Source of the DNA: CANGYM01 sp044372405
GTDB lineage: Bacteria > Pseudomonadota > Alphaproteobacteria > JAJTHO01 > CANGYM01
NCBI GenBank assembly: GCA_044372405.1
Contig: JBILRW010000003.1
Span: 19,565 to 83,564 of the forward strand
DNA: 64,000 nucleotides
Direction of reading: 5' to 3'
How positions within the stretch are numbered: the stretch's first letter is position 1; every line of letters begins with the position of its first letter. The notes beneath the pieces were generated by a model, which was given only the letters and a program-made list of their open reading frames with translations, made no database searches and was not told the DNA's origin. Below, piece by piece: positions 26,321 through 35,351 of this stretch. The translations under genes were made by a program, and so were the position numbers.

Positions 26321-28000
26321 ATGGCCGAGCAATATATTTTCACCATGCAGGGCGTAACCAAACGCTTAAAAACCGGAAAAACCCTGTTTGATAACATCTG
26401 GTTGTCGTACTTGCCCGGCGCAAAAATTGGTGTCATTGGGCACAATGGATCCGGTAAATCCACGTTACTCAAAATCATGGCGGGGCTGGATACGGATTTT
26501 ACCGGCGAAACCATCCTGGCCAAGGGGGCCAAGGTTGGCTATCTGGCGCAAGAGCCCGATATGGACCCAAACAAAACCGTCCGCGAAGTTGCCACCGAAG
26601 GGTTGGGCGAGATCTCTCAGATGCTGCAAGAATTTGAGGCCATCAGCCTAAAAATGGCGGAAGAGATCACCGATGATGAAATGAACGCCCTGCTGGAAAA
26701 ACAGGGGGATCTTCAGGAAAAAATCGATGCCGTGGACGGATGGGATCTGGACCGGCACATAGATATTGCCATGGATGCCTTGCGCTGTCCGGAGCCCGAT
26801 CAAAAAGTGGGCGTTCTTTCCGGCGGGGAAAAACGCCGCGTGGCCCTGTGTCGTCTGCTGCTGCAAAAGCCCGATATGCTGCTGCTGGATGAGCCCACCA
26901 ACCACCTGGATGCTCTGTCCGTGGCCTGGCTGGAACGTCATTTGCGGGATTATGCGGGTACTGTGATTGTGGTCACCCACGACCGGTATTTCCTGGATAA
27001 CATCACCGAATGGATTTTGGAAATCGACCAGGGGACCTTTCGCCCGTATCACGCCAATTACAAAGAATGGCTGAAACAAAAACAAAAAATCCTGCACGAT
27101 CAGCAAAGCCAGGAAAATAAACTGTCCAAAGCCCTGGAAGAAGAACTCGCCTGGGTCAATGAATCCCCCAAGGGGCGGATGAAAAAAAGTAAGGCCAGGC
27201 TCACCGCCTTTGAAAAATCCACGGCGAATCAACGGGAAACCAAGGCCTATACCTCTCAGATCATTATTCCGGACGGGGAAACCTTGGGCGATCAAGTCAT
27301 TACCTTTGAGGATATTACCAAGGCCGAAAATGACCGCGTGCTGATTGATGCCTTTTCTGCCGCCATCCCCAAGGGGGCCATTGTGGGGATTATCGGGGCC
27401 AACGGGGCGGGGAAAACAACGCTGTTTCGCATGATTACGGGGCAAGCCACCCCCGATACCGGCAGCATCGCCATCGGGCAAAAGGTCAGTTTGGGATACG
27501 TCGATCAATCCCGGGATATTTTAAACGATGAGGACACGATCTGGCAGGCCATCTCCGGCGGGGCGGAGGTTCTGGATCTGGGTGGGCGCGATGTTAACAG
27601 CCGCGCCTATTGTTCCTGGTTTCATTTTAAGGGGGCGGATCAACAAAAAAAACTCCGGGATCTCTCCGGCGGAGAGCGCAACCGCGTTCACTTGGCCCGC
27701 ATACTCAAGGCCCGTCACAACGTCCTGCTGCTGGATGAGCCCACCAATGATCTGGACATTGAAACCCTGCGCGCTCTGGAAGAAGCCCTGTTGGATTTTT
27801 CCGGCGTGGCCCTGATTATTTCCCACGATCGCTGGTTTTTGGACCGGATTGCCACCCACATCATTGCCTATGAGGGGGATTCCAACGTCCATTTCCACGT
27901 GGGAAACTACGCCAGCTACGTCGATGACGCCAAGGCCCGCCTGGGTGATGACCTGCTGGCCCCGCATCGGCTGAAGTATAAGGCACTGCGGCGGGGGTAG
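26321..28000 (+). CDS. ettA: Energy-dependent translational throttle protein EttA (ABC-F)
   Basis: EttA is a ribosome-associated ABC-F ATPase that gates entry into elongation depending on ATP/ADP. The 559-residue protein has two Walker A motifs (GHNGSGKS at 40-47; GANGAGKT in the second half), signatures LSGGEKRRVALCRLLL and LSGGERNRVHLARIL, both DEPTN Walker B stretches, and the linker with WVNESPKGRMKKSKARL typical of EttA. The start MAEQYIFTMQGVTK matches EttA. It has no membrane segments. It converges with pdxA 27 bp away. Confidence 0.96.
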   Translation: MAEQYIFTMQGVTKRLKTGKTLFDNIWLSYLPGAKIGVIGHNGSGKSTLLKIMAGLDTDFTGETILAKGAKVGYLAQEPDMDPNKTVREVATEGLGEISQMLQEFEAISLKMAEEITDDEMNALLEKQGDLQEKIDAVDGWDLDRHIDIAMDALRCPEPDQKVGVLSGGEKRRVALCRLLLQKPDMLLLDEPTNHLDALSVAWLERHLRDYAGTVIVVTHDRYFLDNITEWILEIDQGTFRPYHANYKEWLKQKQKILHDQQSQENKLSKALEEELAWVNESPKGRMKKSKARLTAFEKSTANQRETKAYTSQIIIPDGETLGDQVITFEDITKAENDRVLIDAFSAAIPKGAIVGIIGANGAGKTTLFRMITGQATPDTGSIAIGQKVSLGYVDQSRDILNDEDTIWQAISGGAEVLDLGGRDVNSRAYCSWFHFKGADQQKKLRDLSGGERNRVHLARILKARHNVLLLDEPTNDLDIETLRALEEALLDFSGVALIISHDRWFLDRIATHIIAYEGDSNVHFHVGNYASYVDDAKARLGDDLLAPHRLKYKALRRG

Positions 28001-28027
28001 ACTAACGAGATATAAGGGAAATCCGCC

Positions 28028-28996
28028 TTAATCCCCATACCACAACGCCCGAAACACACTACGCCCATCGGCTGTGCCTTGACCGGCCAAGTCATGGGCT
28101 GTGCCGTGATCTGGTGAGGTCCTGAGAAACGGCAGCCCCAGCGTTACATTCACCGTGTTCCAAAAATCCAGGGCCTTAATGGGGCCCAAAACCTGGTCAT
28201 GATACATCCCCACAATGACATCATAACGATTCAGATCCCTAAAAACCGTATCCGCCGGTAGTGGACCCTCAAGATGGGCAGACAGTTTTTTTTTCAACGT
28301 GTTAAGGGTGGGGGTGATCACTGTTTGTTCCTCTTTTCCCAAATGCCCTTCTTCCCCCGCGTGGGGATTTAAACCGCAAACGGCGATTCTTAGGGGGAGA
28401 AAACGGGACTTTAGGCTGTCAACCAACACTGTGAGTGTTTTGGTTAAACGTTCGGGCGTAATCGCTTGGGGCACAGCTTTCAGCGGGATATGAATGGTTA
28501 AGGGCACCACCCGCAGTGCCGGTGCGTCCAGCATCATCACCACATCATCCGCCGCCAAACCGCACAAATTGGCCAGATAATCCGTGTGTCCCGTGGCGGT
28601 AAAGCCCGCCTGATACAAACTGGCTTTATGCAGGGGCAATGTCATTAAGGCGCGGGCCAGGCCCAACCGCAGATGCTGAGCGGCGGTTTTCAGGGCAAGA
28701 AGAGTGATGTCTGCATACAAGGGCGACGGGGTTCCTATGGTTAACGCCGAGGGTCCTGGCAGAGGGAAGACGGGTAAAGCATCCTGAAAAAGGGTAACGG
28801 CGTCTTGGGGCGTATCAATGGTTTGCACGGGAATCGTTAAGCCCAAACAGTCGGCCATAGCCTCTACATGATCCGGATGGGCCAACAGATAAAACGGGGG
28901 TAAAGGGTTCCCCTGGCGATTCACCCAAAGGCGCAAAAGAATATCCAGCCCGACACCGGTGGGATCTCCACATGTGACCGCCAGGGGAGGCATCAT
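28028..28996 (-). CDS. pdxA: 4-hydroxythreonine-4-phosphate dehydrogenase
   Basis: PdxA oxidises 4-phosphohydroxy-L-threonine in pyridoxal phosphate synthesis. The 322-residue protein shows VTCGDPTGVGLDI near the N-terminus, TGHTDYLANL, the metal-binding GLNPHAGEEGHLGKEE with Asn-Pro-His, and MYHDQVLGPIKAL, then FLRTSPDHGTAHDLAGQGTAD. Two consecutive ATGs (28996, 28993) could start it. It overlaps surA by 4 bp, the common surA-pdxA order. rsmA, which often follows, is not present. Confidence 0.95.
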   Translation of the reverse strand: MMPPLAVTCGDPTGVGLDILLRLWVNRQGNPLPPFYLLAHPDHVEAMADCLGLTIPVQTIDTPQDAVTLFQDALPVFPLPGPSALTIGTPSPLYADITLLALKTAAQHLRLGLARALMTLPLHKASLYQAGFTATGHTDYLANLCGLAADDVVMMLDAPALRVVPLTIHIPLKAVPQAITPERLTKTLTVLVDSLKSRFLPLRIAVCGLNPHAGEEGHLGKEEQTVITPTLNTLKKKLSAHLEGPLPADTVFRDLNRYDVIVGMYHDQVLGPIKALDFWNTVNVTLGLPFLRTSPDHGTAHDLAGQGTADGRSVFRALWYGD

Positions 28997-30243
28997 CCGT
29001 CAACTCGGACAATCACGGCGTTTTCTCTTTCCCGGCGCAGCAATTGTTGCGACAACTGCGTAGCTCGCTCGGAAAAGAGCGCCCGTTTGATATTTTCCGA
29101 ATCCGCATCCACCACCGTGTTGGTATACTGGGGATTGTTCTGCTGGCAAATGGTCATAAACACCAGGGTATTGTCCATGGGCATGGGGGGGGTGGTTTGA
29201 TTCTGGCTGAGTTTCATCACCTGCTCCTGAACCGGTTTGGGCATTTTCCCAACGGTAATGCCGCGACTATAGCCCGAGGCCGTATAGCCACGTTCTTTGG
29301 CCAACGCCTCTGCCGACGCGCAATCTTTAACCGTCTCTTTGATTTCCAACGCAGCCTCAGCCGCCTTGGCATCATCCACAAAGGGAACAATGGTCTGAAA
29401 CACATCCATCAACGTTTGATTTTCCATGACAACACCCACCAGGCGTTGATCATTGACTTTATAGATTTTATACCCCATTTGTGTGCGGATGGGCTGACTA
29501 ACCCCCCCTTTATCCAGGCGCGTAATGACCTTTTGAACATCGGGGGGCAATTGATCTGCCACCAGCCAACCAATGGTGCCCCCGTTGGCTGCCGTGGCAC
29601 TTTGGGAAAACTGACGGGCCACACTTTCAAAACGGGCCCCTTTAACGATTTGATCATAAAGGGTCTGGGCGTTTTTGGCCATTTCGTCTTCTTGTGACGG
29701 AACATTCACAAACAACAGAATTTCCGACAGATAATATTCTGTTTTTCCCTGGTTGCGGGCCATTCTGGCCTTGGTAATGGCAATATCCGCATCGGAAATC
29801 ATCATTTGGTCGCGATATTTTTTTTGAATCACCTGCTGCCAACCCAGGGTCGCCAGGATTTGTTTTTTCAGCGTGGTTTCATCAATGCCCTTTTTTTCCA
29901 TTTCTGGAATCAACTGACCCGGGGCAATGTTGTTGCGCTTTTCAATAGAGGTATAGGTTTTTTTGATTTCTGCGTCATCGATGTCGACCTCTTCTCGCTT
30001 GGCCACTTGACGCTGCACTTCTTCGTCAATCAAAAGTTCCCGGACCTGCTGACGGAGTTGATCCTTGACCCGTTCATCCTCTGGCATTTTTGAGGAAAGA
30101 AAAAGAATCGTTAAGCGTGTTTCCACATCATGTGTTGTAATAATCGCATCCCCCACACGGGCGGCAATGCCCGTTTCCGCCATTCCTGATGATGTGGGCA
30201 AAGCCAAAAAACCCACAAAAAATAAAAAGAACAGCCTGATCAT
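28993..30243 (-). CDS. surA: Periplasmic chaperone / peptidyl-prolyl isomerase SurA
   Basis: SurA escorts unfolded outer-membrane proteins through the periplasm. The 416-residue protein has a signal peptide (MIRLFFLFFVGFLALPTSSGMA), a SurA N-terminal helical domain (GDAIITTHDVETRLTILFL), and at least one parvulin domain around residues 165-290 (SEILLFVN, SQSATAANGGTIGWL). It is shorter than two-parvulin enterobacterial SurA only by divergence in the second domain. It sits 12 bp after the DUF4340 gene rather than after lptD, so it may be co-expressed with the Gld-like transporter. Confidence 0.88.
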   Translation of the reverse strand: MIRLFFLFFVGFLALPTSSGMAETGIAARVGDAIITTHDVETRLTILFLSSKMPEDERVKDQLRQQVRELLIDEEVQRQVAKREEVDIDDAEIKKTYTSIEKRNNIAPGQLIPEMEKKGIDETTLKKQILATLGWQQVIQKKYRDQMMISDADIAITKARMARNQGKTEYYLSEILLFVNVPSQEDEMAKNAQTLYDQIVKGARFESVARQFSQSATAANGGTIGWLVADQLPPDVQKVITRLDKGGVSQPIRTQMGYKIYKVNDQRLVGVVMENQTLMDVFQTIVPFVDDAKAAEAALEIKETVKDCASAEALAKERGYTASGYSRGITVGKMPKPVQEQVMKLSQNQTTPPMPMDNTLVFMTICQQNNPQYTNTVVDADSENIKRALFSERATQLSQQLLRRERENAVIVRVDG

Positions 30244-30255
30244 GAAAACACTCCC

Positions 30256-31368
30256 TCAACGATCTCTTGTTTTTGTTTTATCGGATCCATTGTCCAGCGC
30301 CTTTTCGGCCTTATGAAGCAAAAAATCAGCCGGGTAGGGGGAAATCCGAAAGGCCCAACGATCCGCCTTGGCCTGAAGTTCTGCCACATCCGAGGCCACC
30401 ACATCATGCGGCTGTAATTCCAGGCTGCCGGTAAAGTCTTTGGGTTTTTGTTTTTCCCAAGCGGCGGGGGACTTGGCCTCAATGGTTTTTGCCTCAAGCA
30501 CCGCCCACAGTGATTTTTTCTGGGCGTCTTGATAACCTTTTAGGCTTGCATGAAAGCCATCAAACGTGCTGAAGCTCACCGTCAAAACAGGGGATTGATC
30601 TTTAAACGCATCCGCAGGTTTTAAATCGGAAAACGCCAAGGATGCAGCCCACTGGTGAATGATGGACTCTAAAATCACACGGGTTTTATCAGCCAAGGCA
30701 GCCCCCCCTTCCCCCTCTTGCCAGGATGGCTGAAAGGGTGTTTGGCGCCTGGCGAGCCCTTGGATTTTGTTCGTTACCCAAGAAACTTCCTTTAACCGCG
30801 AGGCATCCAGGGCCCACAAAACAGGATCCAAATAGGCCTTGGGATCCTTAAGAAACGGCAGTCCCCCCCGCGTCCAATAGACGGTGTCTTTAACACGAAC
30901 ATAAAGATCCGGATGCAATGACCCCGATAATAACGGCTCTTCCTTGCCCATAATAAAAGAAATAACCTCTTTTTCGCCTGCTGATAAAACAACGCTTTGG
31001 GCCTGAGATCCCTTGGTTTTGGGATCATCTACCGCCAGAGAGGCATAATGTTTCGGGTCTTTTGTTTTTTCCTCGATAATTTTTGCATCAGCTAAGCTGA
31101 CCAACGTCCGGCGCACCGCGGAAAACTGGGCGGGCAATCCGTCATAGCCCGATACAAACCAGGCGCCGTCTTTGCGTTTCAGAATGATTGGCCCCATGGC
31201 TTGGGTTAAGGCAATGTGATCAATGCTGTTGATCTGTCTTTCTAAACCCGGAAATACCTTTGATGACGCATCATCTTCTGTCTTTTGGGGGCTTAAGGAT
31301 GTCCACGCCGCCGCTGCAAGGACAAAAATCCCCAAAACCAACCCCACAACTTTAGGATGCTTATGCAT
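30256..31368 (-). CDS. DUF4340 protein associated with a Gld-like ABC transporter
   Basis: The 370-residue protein has one N-terminal membrane segment (VVGLVLGIFVLAAAAWTSL) and a large periplasmic part. Segments such as VFPGLERQINSIDHIAL, GAWFVSGYDGLPAQFSAVRRTL and FLKDPKAYLD...LWALDASRLKEVSW are typical of DUF4340, which follows GldG-like genes in many Gram-negative genomes. Its biochemical role is unknown. It lies 9 bp after the GldG-like gene and 12 bp before surA, and probably functions with the permease, GldG and the divergent ATPase. Confidence 0.85.
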   Translation of the reverse strand: MHKHPKVVGLVLGIFVLAAAAWTSLSPQKTEDDASSKVFPGLERQINSIDHIALTQAMGPIILKRKDGAWFVSGYDGLPAQFSAVRRTLVSLADAKIIEEKTKDPKHYASLAVDDPKTKGSQAQSVVLSAGEKEVISFIMGKEEPLLSGSLHPDLYVRVKDTVYWTRGGLPFLKDPKAYLDPVLWALDASRLKEVSWVTNKIQGLARRQTPFQPSWQEGEGGAALADKTRVILESIIHQWAASLAFSDLKPADAFKDQSPVLTVSFSTFDGFHASLKGYQDAQKKSLWAVLEAKTIEAKSPAAWEKQKPKDFTGSLELQPHDVVASDVAELQAKADRWAFRISPYPADFLLHKAEKALDNGSDKTKTRDR

Positions 31369-31377
31369 AGTCTCCCC

Positions 31378-33327
31378 CTAAAACCAACGAAAGGAGCGGG
31401 ATTTTCTCAAAATCCCAAAGGCCAGCAACGTCACCAATAACGGAACCGCCAGAATATTGAACACCCACAACCGTTGTTCCAAACGGGATACATCTTGACG
31501 CAGGGACCGCTGAATGTTGCGCAAGTCTTGACGTAGGCTCACCAGTTTGGCTTGCAACTCACGAATCACTGTTTCCTGGGCCTCACCCAAGGCTGTGCCG
31601 TTTTTCATCAGATCGTTCAGCTTGGCCTCAGCCAGATCCATTTCCTGGCGGGTTTTTTGTTCTTTGACCTGAAAGGCTTCCTCCGCATGCCGCTGCATGG
31701 TGTCCAAAACCGTTAAATTTCGGGTCTTTACCGTGCGAGGCCGTATTGACATTAACATTGTGTTGCCGCTGAGGTACGCCAGCGCATTTTGAACAAACGT
31801 CCCGTTTTGGGCCGTGGGGATGGCCACCACTTGTCCCATCATCTGGGCTTTTTGCAGCCAAAAACCATCATACAGCATATCCACATCCGCCACCGCAATG
31901 ATATGGGCCGCCTTTTGAGACGCCTTAATTTTTTCCTGGCTGGGCAGGCCCGCAGCGGAAGATTTTTTGGTCGCACCGCCCTCTTTTTCAATCACAACAG
32001 GCTGAGGGGCCCCAGAAGGGAGATCTGTTGGTTTCGGCAATTCTTTTTCATCAGGGAAGGCGCGTGTCACGGAGCCCTCAAGACGAACCGCCAGAGAAAA
32101 CGGCTTGTTGCCTGGGGAAAAACCCTTAAGCAAACGGGCAACATCAGGCGTTGGGCGGATATAGGAAAGATCCATAGCAGCAGATTCCGGGCTGCTGCTG
32201 GCCAAGACCGTTTGGCGAAGCCCTGGTAGAGGGCTTAGGGTAAACGATCCCGTAGACGCCAACGCCAAGGTATCAACATCCGCCGTGACCATGTCATCGG
32301 CCAGCAGTTTGGCTTTGGGCACGGCAAGCCAGCCGTAATAGGTAAGCTCGCGCTCGTACCCCCCCACATTGCCCGTCACGCGGCGACCCAGGGCCGCATC
32401 GGCCACAAAATGTTGATCATCAAAACTTAAGCCCCACGTTTTGAGAAGCTGGTCCAGCTCTGGGGAGACGATGCCGCTAGACGCCGGCGATTGCCCCTGA
32501 ATTTCCACAAACGGATCCATAAAGAGGAGCAGTCGCCCCCCCCCCGCCACATAACGATCGATGGCTTTTAGGGTCTCTTTGCCCAAGGTCTGGGGCTGCA
32601 CCACCATCAGAACATCTGTTTTTTCGGGAATGGCGGTGACTGTTGTGGCCAGGGGTTCAATGTTAAAAAAGGTTTTCAGCTGATCCATAATCATCCATGG
32701 ATTTTGCCCGCCCCCACCAAAGGGGGAGGCCGCCTGCCCCAATAAAGGGATACTGGAAAGAAGAGACAAGGTTTTTTGCGCGGGATGGGTGAGTTGGTAC
32801 AGTGCCTGGGTCAGATCATACTCCAAATAACGCTCTCGCTCCACAGGGAAAAAGGGGATCACCTGGCGGGCTGATCCGCCGCCCGTGGCCACCAAACCCA
32901 AATAGAGTTTCTCCCCCGTGGGGGTGGGAATGCCTTTTAGGCCAATGCTGATGGCCTCATCCTCCTGATCCGAAAAGGGGACGGGATTATAAATGTGAAC
33001 CCTCAGTTTTCCGTTGGAAAGATCCTCGTACGCCTTTAACAGCTCAATGATGCGATCCGCAAATGCACCATACTGGGGGGCTTGTTGCCCCAGGGCGCGG
33101 GAATAATACAGGCGAACCGTCACAGGCTCAGGCAGGGAAGAAACAATGCTTCGGGTTCCTTCGGACAGGGTGAACAGGCCTTCCTCCGTCGTGTCCAAAA
33201 ATAACGATTTTCCCACCGCCAGATGAATCAAGAACAAGACCAAGACATAGGCGATCACATAAATGGCTACAGCTTTCCAGGAAAGATGAGAACATAAACG
33301 AGAAAGACGCTCTTTAAACACGATCAT
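31378..33327 (-). CDS. GldG-like ABC transporter auxiliary protein
   Basis: The 649-residue protein has N- and C-terminal membrane helices flanking a large periplasmic region. Its YSRALGQQAPQYGAFADRIIELLKAYEDLSNGKLRV and DPVPF-like (YNPVPFSDQEDEA) segments identify the GldG/ABC_transp_aux family; a GGGRLLLFMDPFVE stretch follows. The C-terminal ~120 residues are a charged coiled coil (QEMDLAEAKLNDLM..., VSLRQDLRNIQRSLRQDVSRL) before the last helix. Bacteroidetes homologues act in gliding and protein secretion; the substrate in Proteobacteria is unknown. It overlaps the permease stop by 4 bp. Confidence 0.88.
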   Translation of the reverse strand: MIVFKERLSRLCSHLSWKAVAIYVIAYVLVLFLIHLAVGKSLFLDTTEEGLFTLSEGTRSIVSSLPEPVTVRLYYSRALGQQAPQYGAFADRIIELLKAYEDLSNGKLRVHIYNPVPFSDQEDEAISIGLKGIPTPTGEKLYLGLVATGGGSARQVIPFFPVERERYLEYDLTQALYQLTHPAQKTLSLLSSIPLLGQAASPFGGGGQNPWMIMDQLKTFFNIEPLATTVTAIPEKTDVLMVVQPQTLGKETLKAIDRYVAGGGRLLLFMDPFVEIQGQSPASSGIVSPELDQLLKTWGLSFDDQHFVADAALGRRVTGNVGGYERELTYYGWLAVPKAKLLADDMVTADVDTLALASTGSFTLSPLPGLRQTVLASSSPESAAMDLSYIRPTPDVARLLKGFSPGNKPFSLAVRLEGSVTRAFPDEKELPKPTDLPSGAPQPVVIEKEGGATKKSSAAGLPSQEKIKASQKAAHIIAVADVDMLYDGFWLQKAQMMGQVVAIPTAQNGTFVQNALAYLSGNTMLMSIRPRTVKTRNLTVLDTMQRHAEEAFQVKEQKTRQEMDLAEAKLNDLMKNGTALGEAQETVIRELQAKLVSLRQDLRNIQRSLRQDVSRLEQRLWVFNILAVPLLVTLLAFGILRKSRSFRWF

Positions 33328-34064
33328 AGTGCGCCCCCTTTTTTCCTTTCAATCATCACCGCCGCTAAAAACACAAAGAGTGCACTGATAATCAGCACCG
33401 TTGCCACATCCGCCAAATAAAAGACCCCCCGTGTCCAATTTTCAAAGGAGGCAATCAGCGAGAGCCGCCCAAGAAAATCCATCAGGGCGCCCGGGGCCCA
33501 GCCAGCAAAAAACGTCAGCACTACCGGAGTGCCCATAACCAAAAAGAAAAAACAAATCGCCGCCGCCGAAACAAAAGCCACCACCTGATTTTTGGTCACG
33601 CTAGAACAAAAAAGACCAATGGCGGCAAACTGGGCCCCCACCAAGAGCGCGCCGATATAGCCGCTGAGAATGACGCCAAAATCAGGTTCCCCCAAATAAA
33701 AAATTGTCACGACAAAGGGAAATGTCAGAAGCAGGGTTAATCCTAAAAAAATCAAAACACTAAAATACTTCGCCCGATTGGCCTGATAGGTGGACAGGGG
33801 CAGGGTGAGAAGGAGTTCCAGAGTCCCCTTTGAGCGTTCCTCTGCCCACAACCCCATGCTGAGCGCCGGCACAAACAGCAAAAACAACCACGGCAAAAAT
33901 TGAAAAAACGGGGATAAATCGGCCCTATTCATGCCGAGCAAGTCACCCAGGAAAAAGGTCAGGGCCCCCGCCAGAATCAAAAACAGCACCATAAACACAT
34001 AGGCCACGGGGGTTAAGAAAAAACGATACAGCTCCCGCTTAATAAGCGTCCTTGTCACAGACAT
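33324..34064 (-). CDS. ABC-2 type permease, GldF-like
   Basis: This is a 246-residue protein with about six membrane helices. LIKRELYRFFLTPVAYVFMVLFLI at the N-terminus and WAEERSKGTLELLLTLPLSTYQANRAKYFSVLIF in the middle are the ABC-2/GldF signature. ATG 34064 has AAGGA 10 bp upstream; an in-frame extension to 34112 lacks a good ribosome site. With the ATPase at 34395 and GldG it would form an inner-membrane transporter of unknown substrate. It heads a minus-strand operon running to pdxA. Confidence 0.88.
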   Translation of the reverse strand: MSVTRTLIKRELYRFFLTPVAYVFMVLFLILAGALTFFLGDLLGMNRADLSPFFQFLPWLFLLFVPALSMGLWAEERSKGTLELLLTLPLSTYQANRAKYFSVLIFLGLTLLLTFPFVVTIFYLGEPDFGVILSGYIGALLVGAQFAAIGLFCSSVTKNQVVAFVSAAAICFFFLVMGTPVVLTFFAGWAPGALMDFLGRLSLIASFENWTRGVFYLADVATVLIISALFVFLAAVMIERKKGGAL

Positions 34065-34236
34065 GACGGCGTGATCCTTTCGCTCAACATTATTGATTCT
34101 CAGCGGCTGCATCTTTTCACAAAATCCTGCCCCAGGGCAAGGGGGTTGTTTTCAGTCAAAGCAAATTAGAAATGTCCCCCACCCCAACCTTGACAGAAAC
34201 CCCCGCACCCCTTAATCCATAGGTATTAAGTATCGG

Positions 34237-34354
34237 GACTTATGCACATCGTCATTGCGAGCCTCCGTAAGAGGCGTGGCAATCCGGTCTTTGCTACTTC
34301 TGGCATTCCTGGATTGCTTCGCTACGCTCGCAATGACGATGGTTATGCGTAAGC
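34237..34354. repeat. Palindromic repeat element between the split Gld-like transporter genes
   Basis: Two arms form a long inverted repeat: CATCGTCATTGCGAGC at 34247-34262 and its complement GCTCGCAATGACGATG at about 34326-34341, with inner GGCAATCC (34278-34285) facing GGATTGC (34311-34317). Outer ends are also related (ACTTATGCA and, reversed, GCTTACGCA). CGTCATTGCGAGC palindromes recur in many bacterial genomes. No coding frame is evident. The rest of the 330-bp gap 34065-34394 holds only a perfect TATAAT at 34361, just outside the right end, which may serve the ATPase gene. Confidence 0.8.
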
Positions 34355-34360
34355 TCTGAG

Positions 34361-34366
34361 TATAAT
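34361..34366 (+). promoter_or_regulatory. Putative -10 box for the Gld-like ATPase
   Basis: TATAAT lies 29 bp before the ATG at 34395 and 7 bp outside the palindromic element. Any -35 would fall within the right arm of that element, and none is clear. Confidence 0.35.
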
Positions 34367-34394
34367 AGATGATAAAAGGTCAGAGGGTTTCACT

Positions 34395-35342
34395 ATGTCC
34401 GTAATGCCGGCTGCCGTTTCCGTTCAGGGGGTTTCCCATGCCTTTGGGGGTCGTTCGGTGTTATCCAATGTTTCTTTTGATGTTAATATCGGCGATGTTT
34501 TGGGGTTTTTGGGACCCAATGGGGCCGGAAAATCCACAACCATGCGTATTGTGGCGGGATTTTTGCGCCCGAATACTGGCGCTGTTTCGATCATGGGCCA
34601 GGATGTTATGACATCCCCCGCGCTGTGGCGGCGGAAGTTGGGGTATTTGCCCGAAGGGGCCCCCATGTACGGGGAAATGACGGTTTATAATTTTTTGGGC
34701 TTCATTGCCGGATGCCATGGGTTTTCGGGGGCTGATCGACGGGGCCGCGTTGAGCATGCCAGTGCTCTGGCCTATTTGTCGGATGTTTGGGATGTACGGG
34801 TTGAGGAACTCTCCAAGGGCTTTAAACGTCGCGTGGCCCTGGCGGCGGCTCTGCTGCATGATCCCTACGTGCTGGTTTTGGATGAACCCACGGACGGCCT
34901 CGACCCCAACCAAAAACATGACCTGCGCGCTGTCATTCAGGATTTATCCAAAAACAAAGCCATTATTATTTCCACGCATATTCTGGAGGAAGTGGACGCC
35001 ATTTGTTCCCGCCTGATCCTGCTTAATCAAGGCAAAATTGTTGTGGATACAACGCCGGAGGCCCTGCGCCGCCAAACATCCCCCGGAACCCTGGTGCATT
35101 TAATTTTGGGATCCAAATATCGCACCCGTTTTGAGGATAACGTCAAAAAACTGGCCTACACCACAGAAATTTCCGAAAAACCCACGGATCAAGAGGGTAT
35201 GGTTAGTTTAACTCTGCACACCGAACGCCCCGATGCCCTGAAGGATATTCGGGAGATTTTAGAGCGCGAACGGATCCTGCCCCACCATTTTTCCCAAGGT
35301 GATGCCGACCTTCAAAACATTTTCCGCCGTCTCACTGCTTAA
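34395..35342 (+). CDS. ABC transporter ATP-binding protein, GldA-like
   Basis: This 315-residue ATPase has Walker A GPNGAGKS (residues 40-47), GYLPEGAPMYGEMTV, the signature ELSKGFKRRVALAAALL, Walker B VLVLDEPTDGLDPNQ and the switch histidine in IISTHILEEV. A C-terminal regulatory extension of about 90 residues is present, as in GldA/CcmA-like ABC-2 exporters. It is the obvious partner of the permease and GldG-like genes but is transcribed away from them across a palindromic repeat, where homologous loci usually have one operon. Confidence 0.9.
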   Translation: MSVMPAAVSVQGVSHAFGGRSVLSNVSFDVNIGDVLGFLGPNGAGKSTTMRIVAGFLRPNTGAVSIMGQDVMTSPALWRRKLGYLPEGAPMYGEMTVYNFLGFIAGCHGFSGADRRGRVEHASALAYLSDVWDVRVEELSKGFKRRVALAAALLHDPYVLVLDEPTDGLDPNQKHDLRAVIQDLSKNKAIIISTHILEEVDAICSRLILLNQGKIVVDTTPEALRRQTSPGTLVHLILGSKYRTRFEDNVKKLAYTTEISEKPTDQEGMVSLTLHTERPDALKDIREILERERILPHHFSQGDADLQNIFRRLTA

Positions 35343-35351
35343 GGATTGCCC

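Noticed and set aside
26197..26532. Extending hemH upstream into ettA
   Set aside because: The extra 112 residues overlap ettA on the other strand and lack ferrochelatase similarity.
26648..27508. 286-codon open frame opposite ettA
   Set aside because: It mirrors the codon pattern of a strongly conserved gene, has no ribosome site and no recognisable protein features.
29044..29697. 217-codon frame opposite surA
   Set aside because: It is a shadow of surA with no family features.
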